This document shows positions 1-7,575 of a stretch of 64,000 nucleotides of DNA, one piece after another. Origin of the DNA: Chloroflexi bacterium HGW-Chloroflexi-6 (GTDB lineage: Bacteria; Chloroflexota; Anaerolineae; Anaerolineales; Villigracilaceae); the NCBI GenBank assembly GCA_002840685.1, contig PHBU01000001.1, positions 248,001 through 312,000 on the forward strand, given 5' to 3'. The position numbers and the translations under genes were made by a program. The notes beneath the pieces are model-generated. The model ran no database searches and was not told the DNA's origin. It saw only the letters and a list, made by a program, of their open reading frames with translations. The first letter of the stretch is position 1, and every line of letters begins with the position of its first letter.

Positions 1-33
1 GCGCATGGGTAGCGCCGTCAAATTAAAACTTTA

Positions 34-62
34 GACCGCGCCTGAGGCGCGGTCTTTTTTTG
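34..62 (+). terminator. Rho-independent terminator
   Basis: A 9-bp G+C-rich perfect stem (34-42 with 46-54) with a 3-nt loop is followed by a run of eight T. It would end transcription of a forward gene lying to the left of the window. Confidence 0.85.
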
Positions 63-93
63 GTTTCACCGGGAGTAAACCACTTCGATTTTG

Positions 94-165
94 TACCCTC
101 GCACGGACTCGAACCGTGCTCTCTGGCTCCGGAGGCCAACGCTCTGTCCACTGAGCTACGAGGGC
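94..165 (-). tRNA. tRNA-Arg (anticodon CCG)
   Basis: Read on the reverse strand, the 72-nt sequence folds as a full cloverleaf: 7-bp acceptor stem (with a G-U first pair), 4-bp D stem, 5-bp anticodon stem with loop CTCCGGA, a 4-nt variable loop, and a 5-bp T stem with loop TTCGAGT. The anticodon CCG reads CGG (Arg). The 3' CCA is not encoded and must be added by tRNA nucleotidyltransferase. Confidence 0.93.
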
Positions 166-269
166 ATGCTCAAAATTTTACCATAAGCGCCCCCTCCCGG
201 CCTGCCCAATTCTCAGGGCCAGAATTCAAGGCTGGCCAAGTGTCAGATAACTTTTGTACTCATACAGTT

Positions 270-275
270 TATAAT
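270..275 (+). promoter_or_regulatory. Probable -10 element of cysS
   Basis: A consensus TATAAT lies 20 nt upstream of the cysS start, just ahead of the AGGAG ribosome site (283-287). No good -35 hexamer is seen at 16-18 nt. The same TTATAAT form precedes several other genes in this window. Confidence 0.45.
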
Positions 276-295
276 TTATGCATCAGGAGAAAGCC

Positions 296-1690
296 ATGAT
301 CCGCCTTTACAACACCCTCACCCGCAAAAAAGAAGAACTGCAAACCCTCGAACCGGGCGTCGTCAAGCTGTACGTTTGCGGCCCGACCGTCTACAACGAT
401 GCCCATGTCGGGCATGCCATGTCGGCCCTGGTTTTCGACATCATCCGCCGCTACCTCGAATATCGCGGGTTGAACGTCCGACACGTGATGAACTACACCG
501 ATGTTGACGACAAGATCATCAACCGCGCCAATCAAATGGGCATTGACCCGTTCGAGCTTTCGAAAAAATACATCGACGATTTCGACCACAACCTCGACGA
601 TCTCAACATCCTGCCGGCCACCGCCAAACCGCGCGTCAGCAAGACCATGCCGCAGATCATCGACTTCATCCAGGGCTTGATCCAGAAAGAAGCCGCCTAC
701 GCCGCCCCCAACGGCGATGTTTACTTCAGCGTGATTGGCGATGACGATTACGGCAAACTCTCCGGCCGCAAACTGGACGATATGCAGGCCGGCTCGCGCA
801 TCGAAGTCGAAGAACTCAAAAGCCACCCGATGGATTTCGCCCTGTGGAAAGCCGCCAAACCCGGTGAACCGGCCTGGGATTCTCCGTGGGGCAAGGGCCG
901 CCCCGGCTGGCACATCGAGTGCTCGGCCATGAACCTGCACGAACTCGGCGAACAGATCGACATCCACGGCGGCGGCAACGACCTGATCTTCCCGCACCAC
1001 GAAAACGAGATCGCCCAGACCGAAAGCTTCACCGGCAAGCAATTTGCACGCTACTGGATGCACAACGGCATGTTACAGCTCGGCGGCGAGAAAATGTCGA
1101 AGAGCCTCGGCAACATTATCAGCATCAAGGACTTCCTGAGCAAACGCGACGCCGATGTAATGCGCATGTTGGTTCTCAACGGCAACTATCGCAGCCCGCT
1201 CATGTTCAACGATGAAACCCTGGACGGCGCCGAAAAAGGCCTGGAGCGGATCAAATCTGCGCTGAAAGCGGCCCCCGCCGCAGCAGCGGGAGCCAGCCCT
1301 GAGGCCCTCTCTGCGCTCGAGAAACAGACCACCGTCACCCGTGAAGCCTTTGTGACCGCCATGGACGATGATTTCAACGCTGCCGGCGCTTTGGGCAGCA
1401 TCTTCGAACTGGTGCGCGCCATCAACTTTGCCCGCGATGCCGGCGCAACCGACGCCCAGCTCCAACCTGGCCAGGATACCATCCGCGAATTGGCCGGGGT
1501 CTTTGGCCTGCGCCTGAGCGAAAAAACCGGCTCCGGCGGCGCGGACCCCTTCATCGACCTGCTGCTCGAAGTCCGCGCCGAAGTCCGCGCCCAAAAGCTG
1601 TGGGCGCTCTCAGATCTGATCCGCGACCGGCTCAAAGCCCTGGGCGTGACCGTCGAAGACAGCAAACAAGGCTCATCCTGGCACTGGTAA
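296..1690 (+). CDS. cysS: Cysteinyl-tRNA synthetase
   Basis: Charges tRNA-Cys with cysteine in the cytoplasm (class I aminoacyl-tRNA synthetase). The 464-aa product has the expected family length. The zinc-site cysteine C28 lies in CGPTVYN, followed by the HIGH-type motif HVGH (37-40), WHIECS near 205-210, HHENE near 235 and the KMSKS loop near 266-270. The start at 296 is chosen because AGGAG lies 8 nt upstream; an earlier in-frame ATG at 278 has no ribosome site. The gene stands alone after a tRNA gene on the other strand. Confidence 0.96.
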   Translation: MIRLYNTLTRKKEELQTLEPGVVKLYVCGPTVYNDAHVGHAMSALVFDIIRRYLEYRGLNVRHVMNYTDVDDKIINRANQMGIDPFELSKKYIDDFDHNLDDLNILPATAKPRVSKTMPQIIDFIQGLIQKEAAYAAPNGDVYFSVIGDDDYGKLSGRKLDDMQAGSRIEVEELKSHPMDFALWKAAKPGEPAWDSPWGKGRPGWHIECSAMNLHELGEQIDIHGGGNDLIFPHHENEIAQTESFTGKQFARYWMHNGMLQLGGEKMSKSLGNIISIKDFLSKRDADVMRMLVLNGNYRSPLMFNDETLDGAEKGLERIKSALKAAPAAAAGASPEALSALEKQTTVTREAFVTAMDDDFNAAGALGSIFELVRAINFARDAGATDAQLQPGQDTIRELAGVFGLRLSEKTGSGGADPFIDLLLEVRAEVRAQKLWALSDLIRDRLKALGVTVEDSKQGSSWHW

Positions 1691-1704
1691 GTTTATCGGA
1701 ATAT

Positions 1705-1745
1705 CCAACGACGGAAGTCCAGCGACAGGAGTCGTTGGACTTCCG
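1705..1745. repeat. Nested intergenic inverted repeats
   Basis: Between cysS and the next gene two overlapping palindromes compete: an 8-bp pair (1705-1712 with 1731-1738) and a 10-bp pair (1712-1721 with 1736-1745). They could form alternative RNA hairpins. There is no T-run, so this is not a classical terminator. Confidence 0.5.
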
Positions 1746-1759
1746 TGAAAAGGTAAAAA

Positions 1760-2260
1760 ATGACAAACATCAACATCCTGCAAGCCCCCTACATCCACCC
1801 GACCCGCCGCAATCACGCCATCGAACACGCCACCATCCACATTCTCTCGGCGCGTTTCCCCGGCAAGGGCATGGGCGGGCACTCGAACCCGACCGGTTTT
1901 TTTATCATCGGCGACCTGCCCACCGAACAGGTGCGCGAAGCCGTTACTGAGGCCCTGGCCCGCCTGAAAAACGGTGAGGCCCGGCTGGCGATCCACCCCG
2001 GCTGCGGAACGAATTACGCCGTGACCGGCGGGTTGGCCGCGCTGGCGGCTTTGTATGGCTTCATCGGCACCAAGAACACCCGTGAGCGCATCGAAAGACT
2101 GCCGCTGGTGACCATCCTGGCAGCGTTGGCCTTCATGCTCGGCCAGTCGCTTGGCCCGGTCTTGCAGCAAAAAGTTACCACCGACGCCGACCCCGGCGAC
2201 CTGGCGATCGTCGATATCTACCCGATTACATCCCGCCTGCACCGGGTGGTGACGCGCTAG
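1760..2260 (+). CDS. DUF6391-like membrane-associated protein
   Basis: 166-aa protein of unknown biochemical role. The segment RRNHAIEHATIHIL near the N terminus, then MGGHSNPTGFFI and the HPGCGTN motif, resemble the DUF6391 family as I recall it from cyanobacteria and Chloroflexota. A hydrophobic stretch with a glycine-rich start lies around 90-135 and may be one or two membrane helices. Conserved His/Glu and Cys residues hint at a metal or cofactor site, but nothing more can be said. AAAAGG precedes the ATG by about 7 nt. This is the last high-GC gene before the A+T-rich array. Confidence 0.65.
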   Translation: MTNINILQAPYIHPTRRNHAIEHATIHILSARFPGKGMGGHSNPTGFFIIGDLPTEQVREAVTEALARLKNGEARLAIHPGCGTNYAVTGGLAALAALYGFIGTKNTRERIERLPLVTILAALAFMLGQSLGPVLQQKVTTDADPGDLAIVDIYPITSRLHRVVTR

Positions 2261-2358
2261 GGGGCAACAAAGCGTAAACGGTACGAAAGATTAAGTTTCT
2301 GGCGTACATTCCGAAAAAACATAGTGAGCTACCTTATCTTTTGCAAAAATGGTTGAAA

Positions 2359-3156
2359 ATGATCTATCCGCTTATCATCAATATCAACAAAGAAAATATC
2401 GCAGTATGCTCAGCTGATGGCAAAACCTTACTTGATATTCCGAACATTGTTGCTATTGATGAGAATAAACAAGTAATTAGCATTGGCGAAACACAAGATA
2501 TCGTTCAAAATAAACTTCCTAATGATTGGGAAACAATAAAATCAACCGTTCAGTTTAGCAATCCTTTTCTGCAATCCAATTTTCAGACGGAATTGGCAGC
2601 TTTTGTTATTGACCACGTTATACACATGGCTGTTCAGGCCCAATCAAACTATCTAAAAGCTAACCAAAAAGTTGAATTTGAATTACGAGTAAACATCGAT
2701 TGTTATGAAAAATTAGGCGATAATATCCAGAGTTTATTTGAATATTATGTTCAACAACCTTGGCTATATAGGATTAAGACGCTGATCATCAATGATAAAC
2801 AAAAGCCTCTTGAAAAAATTCGTTGGGCGGAGCGAATCGCCAGTTTTGGTTCCCCACCCATCGCAATAATTACGATGGGTTTATTTTTATCTCTTATTCC
2901 AAATCCAACCGATCAATTTTCAAGTATTCTTGCGCAAGATATAAAGGTTTTTGCCGTCTTAATTATTTCATACTTCTGGTTCATGATCACGCTAAGCATA
3001 ATTGGCATTTATGGCGGTCTTTTTATCTCCATGGCAATATGGAGATTTTTTACAAAGAGTTTTCTATCCAGTGCAGTTTCAAAATTGATCATAGAGCAAA
3101 GGAAACTCTCATTACCAGATTACTTAATGAGATTGCTTTGGCGGGAATTACCCTAA
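2359..3156 (+). CDS. Unknown protein: actin/MreB-like N terminus plus two membrane segments
   Basis: 265-aa protein, not assigned to a family. The N-terminal part (residues about 1-45), with a pattern like 'DGK-LLDIPNIVAID' and 'ISIGE', recalls the first strands of MreB-type actin-fold ATPases. The rest of the nucleotide-binding signature is not recognisable. The C-terminal third carries two hydrophobic helices (about 168-185 and 200-235), so it is probably membrane-bound. An in-frame TTG at 2341 would add six residues; neither start has a clear ribosome site. First ORF of the cassette-like array, and visibly A+T-rich. Confidence 0.6.
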   Translation: MIYPLIININKENIAVCSADGKTLLDIPNIVAIDENKQVISIGETQDIVQNKLPNDWETIKSTVQFSNPFLQSNFQTELAAFVIDHVIHMAVQAQSNYLKANQKVEFELRVNIDCYEKLGDNIQSLFEYYVQQPWLYRIKTLIINDKQKPLEKIRWAERIASFGSPPIAIITMGLFLSLIPNPTDQFSSILAQDIKVFAVLIISYFWFMITLSIIGIYGGLFISMAIWRFFTKSFLSSAVSKLIIEQRKLSLPDYLMRLLWRELP

Positions 3157-3342
3157 AAACGGTGGCAAATCCTGTTTGCGCCAGACCCTGTAAGATCATC
3201 AGGTAGGCCATGTGGGGATTCTGCCATATTGTCCCAAAGGTTTTACGGGAAATCCCGTCCTTGGCAACCCGTACCACGCAGTGGCGTATCCGCAGGGCAG
3301 GCTGTAAACCGTTGAGCGCTTTAGAGCAAAAGGTTGTATAGA
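3157..3342 (+). repeat. Cassette-type spacer A
   Basis: G+C-rich spacer between A+T-rich ORFs. It ends with the 29-bp block 3290-3318 that is repeated at 4167-4195. That block contains GTTGAGC (3311-3317), a match to the attC right-end consensus GTTRRRY, 26 nt before the next start codon. Confidence 0.45.
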
Positions 3343-3888
3343 GTGAACAATATGTCGATTGGTTGGATTATTTTGGCTTGTATCATCATTGGTTTAATAG
3401 CCATTGAGATATTTATGCTTTATCGAATCTACAAAAAGAATGTAGCCGCAGTGGAAGTTTATAAAAACGGAATAACGATTCAACCATCAAAAAGCAGATT
3501 TATCATCTCGTTGTCCATTTTTTATGCGGCTCTTGAAATTCTTGTTTTAATTGTTTTATGGCTTTTGCCAATAGACAGAGTAGTATTTTACGTTTCGCTA
3601 TGCTTTTTCCCCGCAATTGTGATAATCAATTTTTTTCTGGCTTATCCATATTACACTGTGATAATTCACGATTCCAAATTAAGTGGTGCGACTTTATGGG
3701 GTTGGATGTGGAAAAGAACTGAAATCAACCTTAAAGAAATTGACAAAGATAAAGCATTACGGCAAAATCTTGGCAGAATTTTTGGAATAACAGCGATTGA
3801 ATCCGCAGACGGCACAAAAATATTGACTCTTGGTTTGGATAATTTGCAAATAAGAAAAATTCTCGAATTTACCAGCGAAAACCTTTAG
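3343..3888 (+). CDS. Unknown membrane protein with three helices and a PH-like tail
   Basis: About 181 aa. Three strongly hydrophobic segments (roughly residues 4-25, 48-75, 80-108) are followed by a soluble C-terminal region of about 75 aa. That region, which includes a Trp-Gly-Trp-Met-Trp stretch, resembles small bacterial PH-like domains (inference only). GTG 3343 is preferred because AAAGG lies 9 nt upstream; TTG 3334 and ATG 3352 are alternatives. Second ORF of the cassette-like array; no function is proposed. Confidence 0.6.
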   Translation: MNNMSIGWIILACIIIGLIAIEIFMLYRIYKKNVAAVEVYKNGITIQPSKSRFIISLSIFYAALEILVLIVLWLLPIDRVVFYVSLCFFPAIVIINFFLAYPYYTVIIHDSKLSGATLWGWMWKRTEINLKEIDKDKALRQNLGRIFGITAIESADGTKILTLGLDNLQIRKILEFTSENL

Positions 3889-4227
3889 CGATTTGCGTTT
3901 ATTTAGTATGTTATAAAACTCTTTCCAGGTTTTGGCGCTTGAATGCAAAACGTGTCCAACACCGCGCGTTAAGGAACAGATCACTACCCGCCTGTTTTTT
4001 GTAAAAATAGTCAGGCTCGCCTGGCTGACAGGTTGCGCCCGACTGGTGGGAGTCTGCCGCACGCTTCGCGGTCAAGCATTTTTCCCTGGCCTGTTGGTCT
4101 GGACAGGCTGGCTGAGAATTTTATCTGCTCCCAGGCAGAGTCCACGTTCGGCCCAGCGCCGGTCCCCCGCAGGGCAGGTCGCACGCCGATAAGCGAGTTT
4201 CCGAAAAAACTACTACAGGGAGTTTCA
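3889..4227 (+). repeat. Cassette-type spacer B (339 bp, no gene)
   Basis: The longest non-coding stretch in the window. It begins A+T-rich, then has the 18-bp block 3946-3963, which contains GTCCAAC (RYYYAAC type) and is repeated 16/18 at 6727-6744. A G+C-rich region with several short inverted repeats follows. It ends with the 29-bp block 4167-4195, whose last ten bases (4186-4195) correspond to the GTTGAGC region of spacer A. ORF-like frames run through it, but they lack ribosome sites and family resemblance. Confidence 0.5.
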
Positions 4228-5172
4228 TTGATAAAAATAAATTCGTTTACCCCATTCAACAATTTTGCGAGAAGGTCTTGGGAATTTTACGATGATCACA
4301 TGGTTATCAAAACTAAATCACTCACCTTTGACTATGAGAATGAAGTAGGTTATGAAAAAATCCTATCTATAAGAAGCAGAGAAACCGCAGATTTGAGTTG
4401 GATTTGGGCTGCGGTCACCGTTTTTGGGTTGTTTGGGATTGCTTCAGTAGCGTCAGATTGGATTGGCATAAACATCCCAGCCATCATTGGCAAAATTGTT
4501 GTAATTTTTGCACTCTTATTACTGCTCCCCGCTTTTCGTCGATATGAGTATTACTCATTTCTTGATGTTGACGAAAATTCCTTGGCAACGGTCAGAGTGA
4601 ATGGCAAGAATAAACAATCCGTTTTGGAAGCTATAAAACTAATTAAACAAAAAACTGAAATAACTAGCGAAACCTACTTTACCGATTCTTTTCCAAATAT
4701 TCCGTCATTTTTCCAATACAACGAGATTGATTTCCCTGATTTTCTAAATAAAGTTCAGGTAAGATTTTATGAGGATAGGCTTATTAGTGTAGAAAAGAGT
4801 CTTGCAGAAAAACTAACAACCGTAATACGTTACAACGAATTCAGTGGAAAAACGAAGACGGCCAAGATGGCAAATGATAAATGGGGTAATGTTTGGTCTT
4901 ACTGGTTGTATTTCGTATGTGTAACGGGTATTTCAATAGCCACCTTCTTCGGGAAACAATTGCAAGGCAACTATTTAATACTGAATTTGTTCTATGTGGG
5001 TTTGGGTTTATTAATCCCGTTGTTCTTGTTCCGTTATATAAAAAGTGAAGTCATTATCTTTTATGACAAGCAAGAAAACGGTATTTTTTGGTTGACAGTA
5101 AACAAGGTAAATCGAGAAACATTGAATCAAATTGTTGGGTTTATAAAAGGCAAGGTAGAATCTCAAAACTAA
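4228..5172 (+). CDS. Unknown membrane protein with an internal duplication
   Basis: 314 aa from a TTG start chosen because GGGAG lies 5 nt upstream. An upstream in-frame extension to 4033 would translate the G+C-rich spacer and is rejected. The protein has two similar halves. Each begins with an 'xFYxDxxI' strand (near residues 23 and 183) leading into a PH-like segment, then carries a pair of hydrophobic helices (about 65-105 and 225-270), then a 'DxxxN...F/WLTVN' strand and a helix. This suggests two PH-like domains interrupted by membrane hairpins. Third ORF of the cassette-like array. Confidence 0.6.
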   Translation: MIKINSFTPFNNFARRSWEFYDDHMVIKTKSLTFDYENEVGYEKILSIRSRETADLSWIWAAVTVFGLFGIASVASDWIGINIPAIIGKIVVIFALLLLLPAFRRYEYYSFLDVDENSLATVRVNGKNKQSVLEAIKLIKQKTEITSETYFTDSFPNIPSFFQYNEIDFPDFLNKVQVRFYEDRLISVEKSLAEKLTTVIRYNEFSGKTKTAKMANDKWGNVWSYWLYFVCVTGISIATFFGKQLQGNYLILNLFYVGLGLLIPLFLFRYIKSEVIIFYDKQENGIFWLTVNKVNRETLNQIVGFIKGKVESQN

Positions 5173-5312
5173 AATCCGCCTGGCAAAGTGATCCCCACGA
5201 TCATTGGGACAATGCACCGAACCCTTCGACACGATGAGCGAAAGGCGAACCGTCAAGGCAGGCGGCCGGCCCATTGGGCTGTCCCATAGAAACAAACCGA
5301 GTCTGAGCAAAG
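5173..5312 (+). repeat. Cassette-type spacer C
   Basis: G+C-rich spacer containing CCCTTCGAC (5222-5230) and the block 5264-5279 (GGCCGGCCCATTGGGC). ATTGGGC differs by one base from the GTTRRRY consensus. Related cores occur in spacers D, E and F. Confidence 0.4.
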
Positions 5313-5636
5313 ATGAAAAGTCATAAAAGCGCCATCAAAGCCGTGTACCTGAACATAATTTTCCCAGGGTTGGGTCTCGCCTATCTCGGCAGGTGGGGAT
5401 ATGCTGTTTTATTTTTGTTTTGGACACCCTTACGGCTCTTGCTTGGGATAGCATTGATCAACTACGTTCCTCTCCCACAGTTCTTGGGGATGTTGGAATT
5501 GATCGTTCGTTATATGCTCGTTTATGTTTGGTGGGTTATTGTGATGTATGATACTTGTACAACCCCATACGAATTAGCCCAGGAGCACAATCGAAACAAC
5601 GAATCTCAGCCTGTTCAGGAAGCAGAAGGCCGGTAA
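5313..5636 (+). CDS. Small TM2-like membrane protein
   Basis: 107 aa with three hydrophobic segments. The first carries PGLGLAYLGRWGYAVL, the glycine pattern of the TM2 domain and related small bacterial membrane proteins, followed by a polar C-terminal tail. Molecular role unknown. Fourth ORF of the cassette-like array; the ribosome site is weak (GCAAAG just before ATG). Confidence 0.6.
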   Translation: MKSHKSAIKAVYLNIIFPGLGLAYLGRWGYAVLFLFWTPLRLLLGIALINYVPLPQFLGMLELIVRYMLVYVWWVIVMYDTCTTPYELAQEHNRNNESQPVQEAEGR

Positions 5637-5764
5637 TAATCGTTTCTGACACGGCTATTTTCACTTCGGCAAAAAGCACCCGGACCCTGTAATATCCGCG
5701 CGGTCCATTCAACTCACGTGGAATGTTTTGAGAAATATGGCAACCAATCAAGGATAATTTTGTT
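5637..5764 (+). repeat. Cassette-type spacer D
   Basis: Contains GCGCGGTCCATTCAAC (5698-5713). The core CGGTCCATTCAAC matches the spacer F core (6799-6811) at 12 of 13 bases. AGGA at 5751-5754 serves the next GTG start. Confidence 0.4.
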
Positions 5765-6205
5765 GTGAATAAACGACTTTCCTTTACACTAGCCACGATA
5801 ATAGCAATCTCAACGGTCTTTTTAGTTGGGGCTATTGAGATTTGGCTAAAATTAACTTTGAATTGGCCAGGCTGGGTTTTGCCAATATTGAGTATTGTGC
5901 CGCTTTATTTATACTGGGAAATTGTAGGGCAATTGGGCCCCAAAGAATTCGAGACCCCGACCGCCAAATTTCTTAAGTTGAGCACAAGAGATAAAACAGT
6001 TCTATCGATTGCCTTTCTCACATTTCTGATAATCGCGCTTCCAATCGGCACAAGTTTTACTTTGGTCTGGCTTAAATTTATGTTTTTTGGGGTTGGTGCT
6101 CTAATTTTTTGGGGAATTTGTGTGTTATTTGGCAGCAAGGAATTAATCCAACTTGTGCCGAAGCACAAAAATAGCACCAGAAGCAAAACTAACAAGATTG
6201 TTTAA
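5765..6205 (+). CDS. Unknown four-helix membrane protein
   Basis: 146 aa. Two hydrophobic helices at the N terminus (about 7-30 and 36-55), a central polar loop, two more helices (about 79-120), and a Lys/Ser/Asn-rich basic tail. The GTG start has AGGA 10 nt upstream. No family recognised. Fifth ORF of the cassette-like array. Confidence 0.55.
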   Translation: MNKRLSFTLATIIAISTVFLVGAIEIWLKLTLNWPGWVLPILSIVPLYLYWEIVGQLGPKEFETPTAKFLKLSTRDKTVLSIAFLTFLIIALPIGTSFTLVWLKFMFFGVGALIFWGICVLFGSKELIQLVPKHKNSTRSKTNKIV

Positions 6206-6293
6206 ATTGGTATCATTTGAAAAACGCCAGTTTATCCACTTACAGGCAAGGCAGCCCGTTGGGTAGGCGGCTTACCAGGAAGTTTGATATATC
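6206..6293 (+). repeat. Cassette-type spacer E
   Basis: Short spacer with AAGGCAG followed by GCCCGTTGGGT. GTTGGGT (6258-6264) fits the GTTRRRY attC right-end consensus exactly, 29 nt before the next start. Confidence 0.4.
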
Positions 6294-6680
6294 GTGACCA
6301 CATATTACAAAATACCCCCAGTAACTCGCACCATTCTTGCGCTATTTTTCCTTTTCTTTTCCTTGGTGTCATTAACTAATGCTGTAAAAAATAGCAATGT
6401 TCAAGAAAATGCTCGTGGTATAGATTCTTGGGCAATTTCTTTAAGTTTTCTACTCATGATATTGTTTGGTTTGGGTTGGTGGATTGGAAATTTTGTTAAA
6501 GACTCTGTTCAAGACAGGCGCAAGAAAATATTGTTTATAAGTTTTATCACTATTCTTTTTATATTTGACATAGTTCTGTTTACAGCAATTTTTCCGAGTG
6601 GGTTTTGGCATTATGCTTTAGGCGCAAGCAATCTTATATTTGGCAGTGGCCTTTTCTTTCGTTTGTCAGTTCTTCGTTAA
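6294..6680 (+). CDS. Unknown four-helix membrane protein
   Basis: 128 aa, almost entirely hydrophobic: four predicted helices (about 10-30, 46-68, 79-98, 102-124) separated by short charged loops, the central one being DSVQDRRKK. GTG start with AGGAAG about 11 nt upstream. No family recognised. Sixth ORF of the cassette-like array. Confidence 0.55.
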   Translation: MTTYYKIPPVTRTILALFFLFFSLVSLTNAVKNSNVQENARGIDSWAISLSFLLMILFGLGWWIGNFVKDSVQDRRKKILFISFITILFIFDIVLFTAIFPSGFWHYALGASNLIFGSGLFFRLSVLR

Positions 6681-6821
6681 TGTGGGATTTTTGCCATTTC
6701 TAAAGGCAGCATTCCCGCAAGTAAACCAAAACTTGCCCAACACCATATCTACCTGTAACCTGTACCCCACAAGCCCATCGGGTCAAGCCGCCAATCGCCG
6801 GCCCATTCAACGAGCTAATGT
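6681..6821 (+). repeat. Cassette-type spacer F
   Basis: Contains the 18-bp block 6727-6744, with GCCCAAC matching RYYYAAC, repeated from spacer B. At the other end is GCCGGCCCATTCAACG (6797-6812), shared with spacers C and D. The distance between the two blocks (about 70 bp) is within the usual attC length. Confidence 0.45.
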
Positions 6822-7568
6822 ATGCAAAATCTAAATTTACTCATGTACTTTCTGCTTGCAGCTTCTTTTATACTTATTCTGTGCGCCAATTTATCATCAA
6901 GCCGTGCAACAGGAGTGAGATGGATTTTGGCATATATCGTTACTATGATCGCATACTTTGCTATTCTCACTTACGCGAATATTACTGATAAAGTCACGCT
7001 ACATTCGGCCGATGGGTATTCCTTGTTTTTGGGTTTTGGCGTAGCTTGGCCGCAAATCATTTCTCGGTTAATTATTCAACAAAAAACTGAATCTCCTATC
7101 ATTTTCTTGAAAAACAAGATTTCAATCCTGCCAGCGGTAATGGGATTTGCCTTCCTGCTGTATTTGACGATTATGATGTTACAACCCAATCACATCCGTG
7201 TTTCAGACGGAGAGCCAATATTTGACAAACTATTTTTTTATTCAAGGCTAGTTTTCATACTTGCTATAATTCCAAATGGAATACTATATTTCATATTTTT
7301 GATACAAAGAACAGCATTTTGTCAAAATGGGCTTTTGTATGGGGGAATCCTTATCGATTGGGCAAGTATCAAAACCTATGAGTGGAAAAACGAAAAGCTT
7401 TATGATGATTCCGAAATGAAGCCGTTTGTAAACAAAGACACCTTGATTGAGCTGAGAATCACAACCCAAACAATATTATTACCTAAAGAAATTCGATTGG
7501 CGATTCCGCATCCCCAAAAAGAAGTGTTAGAAAATCTTTTGAACAGGCAAGTATCCTGCAATCCTTAA
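6822..7568 (+). CDS. Unknown membrane protein with PH-like C terminus (DUF5673-like)
   Basis: 248 aa. Five to six hydrophobic helices in the first two thirds (about 5-22, 32-50, 66-80, 104-122, 140-165) precede a soluble tail. The tail begins FCQNGLLYGGILIDWASIK and continues with 'YEWKN'. That pattern of a strand, then W-x2-I-x3-EW, resembles the DUF5673-type PH-like domain; this is a weak recognition. Last ORF of the A+T-rich array. It is separated by only 7 bp from the rRNA methyltransferase gene, so the two may be cotranscribed and could form one cassette. Confidence 0.6.
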   Translation: MQNLNLLMYFLLAASFILILCANLSSSRATGVRWILAYIVTMIAYFAILTYANITDKVTLHSADGYSLFLGFGVAWPQIISRLIIQQKTESPIIFLKNKISILPAVMGFAFLLYLTIMMLQPNHIRVSDGEPIFDKLFFYSRLVFILAIIPNGILYFIFLIQRTAFCQNGLLYGGILIDWASIKTYEWKNEKLYDDSEMKPFVNKDTLIELRITTQTILLPKEIRLAIPHPQKEVLENLLNRQVSCNP

Positions 7569-7575
7569 AAAGCGT

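Larger units (their letters stand above)
2261..7568 (+). mobile_element. Candidate integron-like cassette array (no integrase seen)
   Basis: Seven consecutive forward ORFs, visibly A+T-rich compared with the flanking genes, encode small membrane or PH-like proteins with no housekeeping function. They are separated by G+C-rich spacers of about 90-340 bp. Spacers share sequence blocks: a 29-bp block (22/29 identical) at 3290-3318 and 4167-4195; an 18-bp block (16/18) at 3946-3963 and 6727-6744; and related GGCCCATT/GCCCGTT cores just upstream of starts. Some match integron attC consensus ends (RYYYAAC, GTTRRRY). No tyrosine recombinase lies in the window, so it would be a CALIN-type (attC cluster lacking integrase) element at best. 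The attC fold has not been verified. Confidence 0.45.

Noticed and set aside
3932..4192. ORF inside cassette spacer B
   Set aside because: No ribosome site, biased spacer composition and no family resemblance.
4033..4227. N-terminal extension of the duplicated PH-like protein
   Set aside because: This part translates the G+C-rich spacer that carries the repeated 29-bp block; a TTG at 4228 with GGGAG fits better.
2261..7568. CRISPR array or defence island
   Set aside because: Spacers are not regular, repeats are few and imperfect, and no cas or known defence genes are present.
2261..7568. Prophage or insertion sequence
   Set aside because: No transposase, integrase, capsid or terminase-like ORF and no terminal inverted repeats were found.
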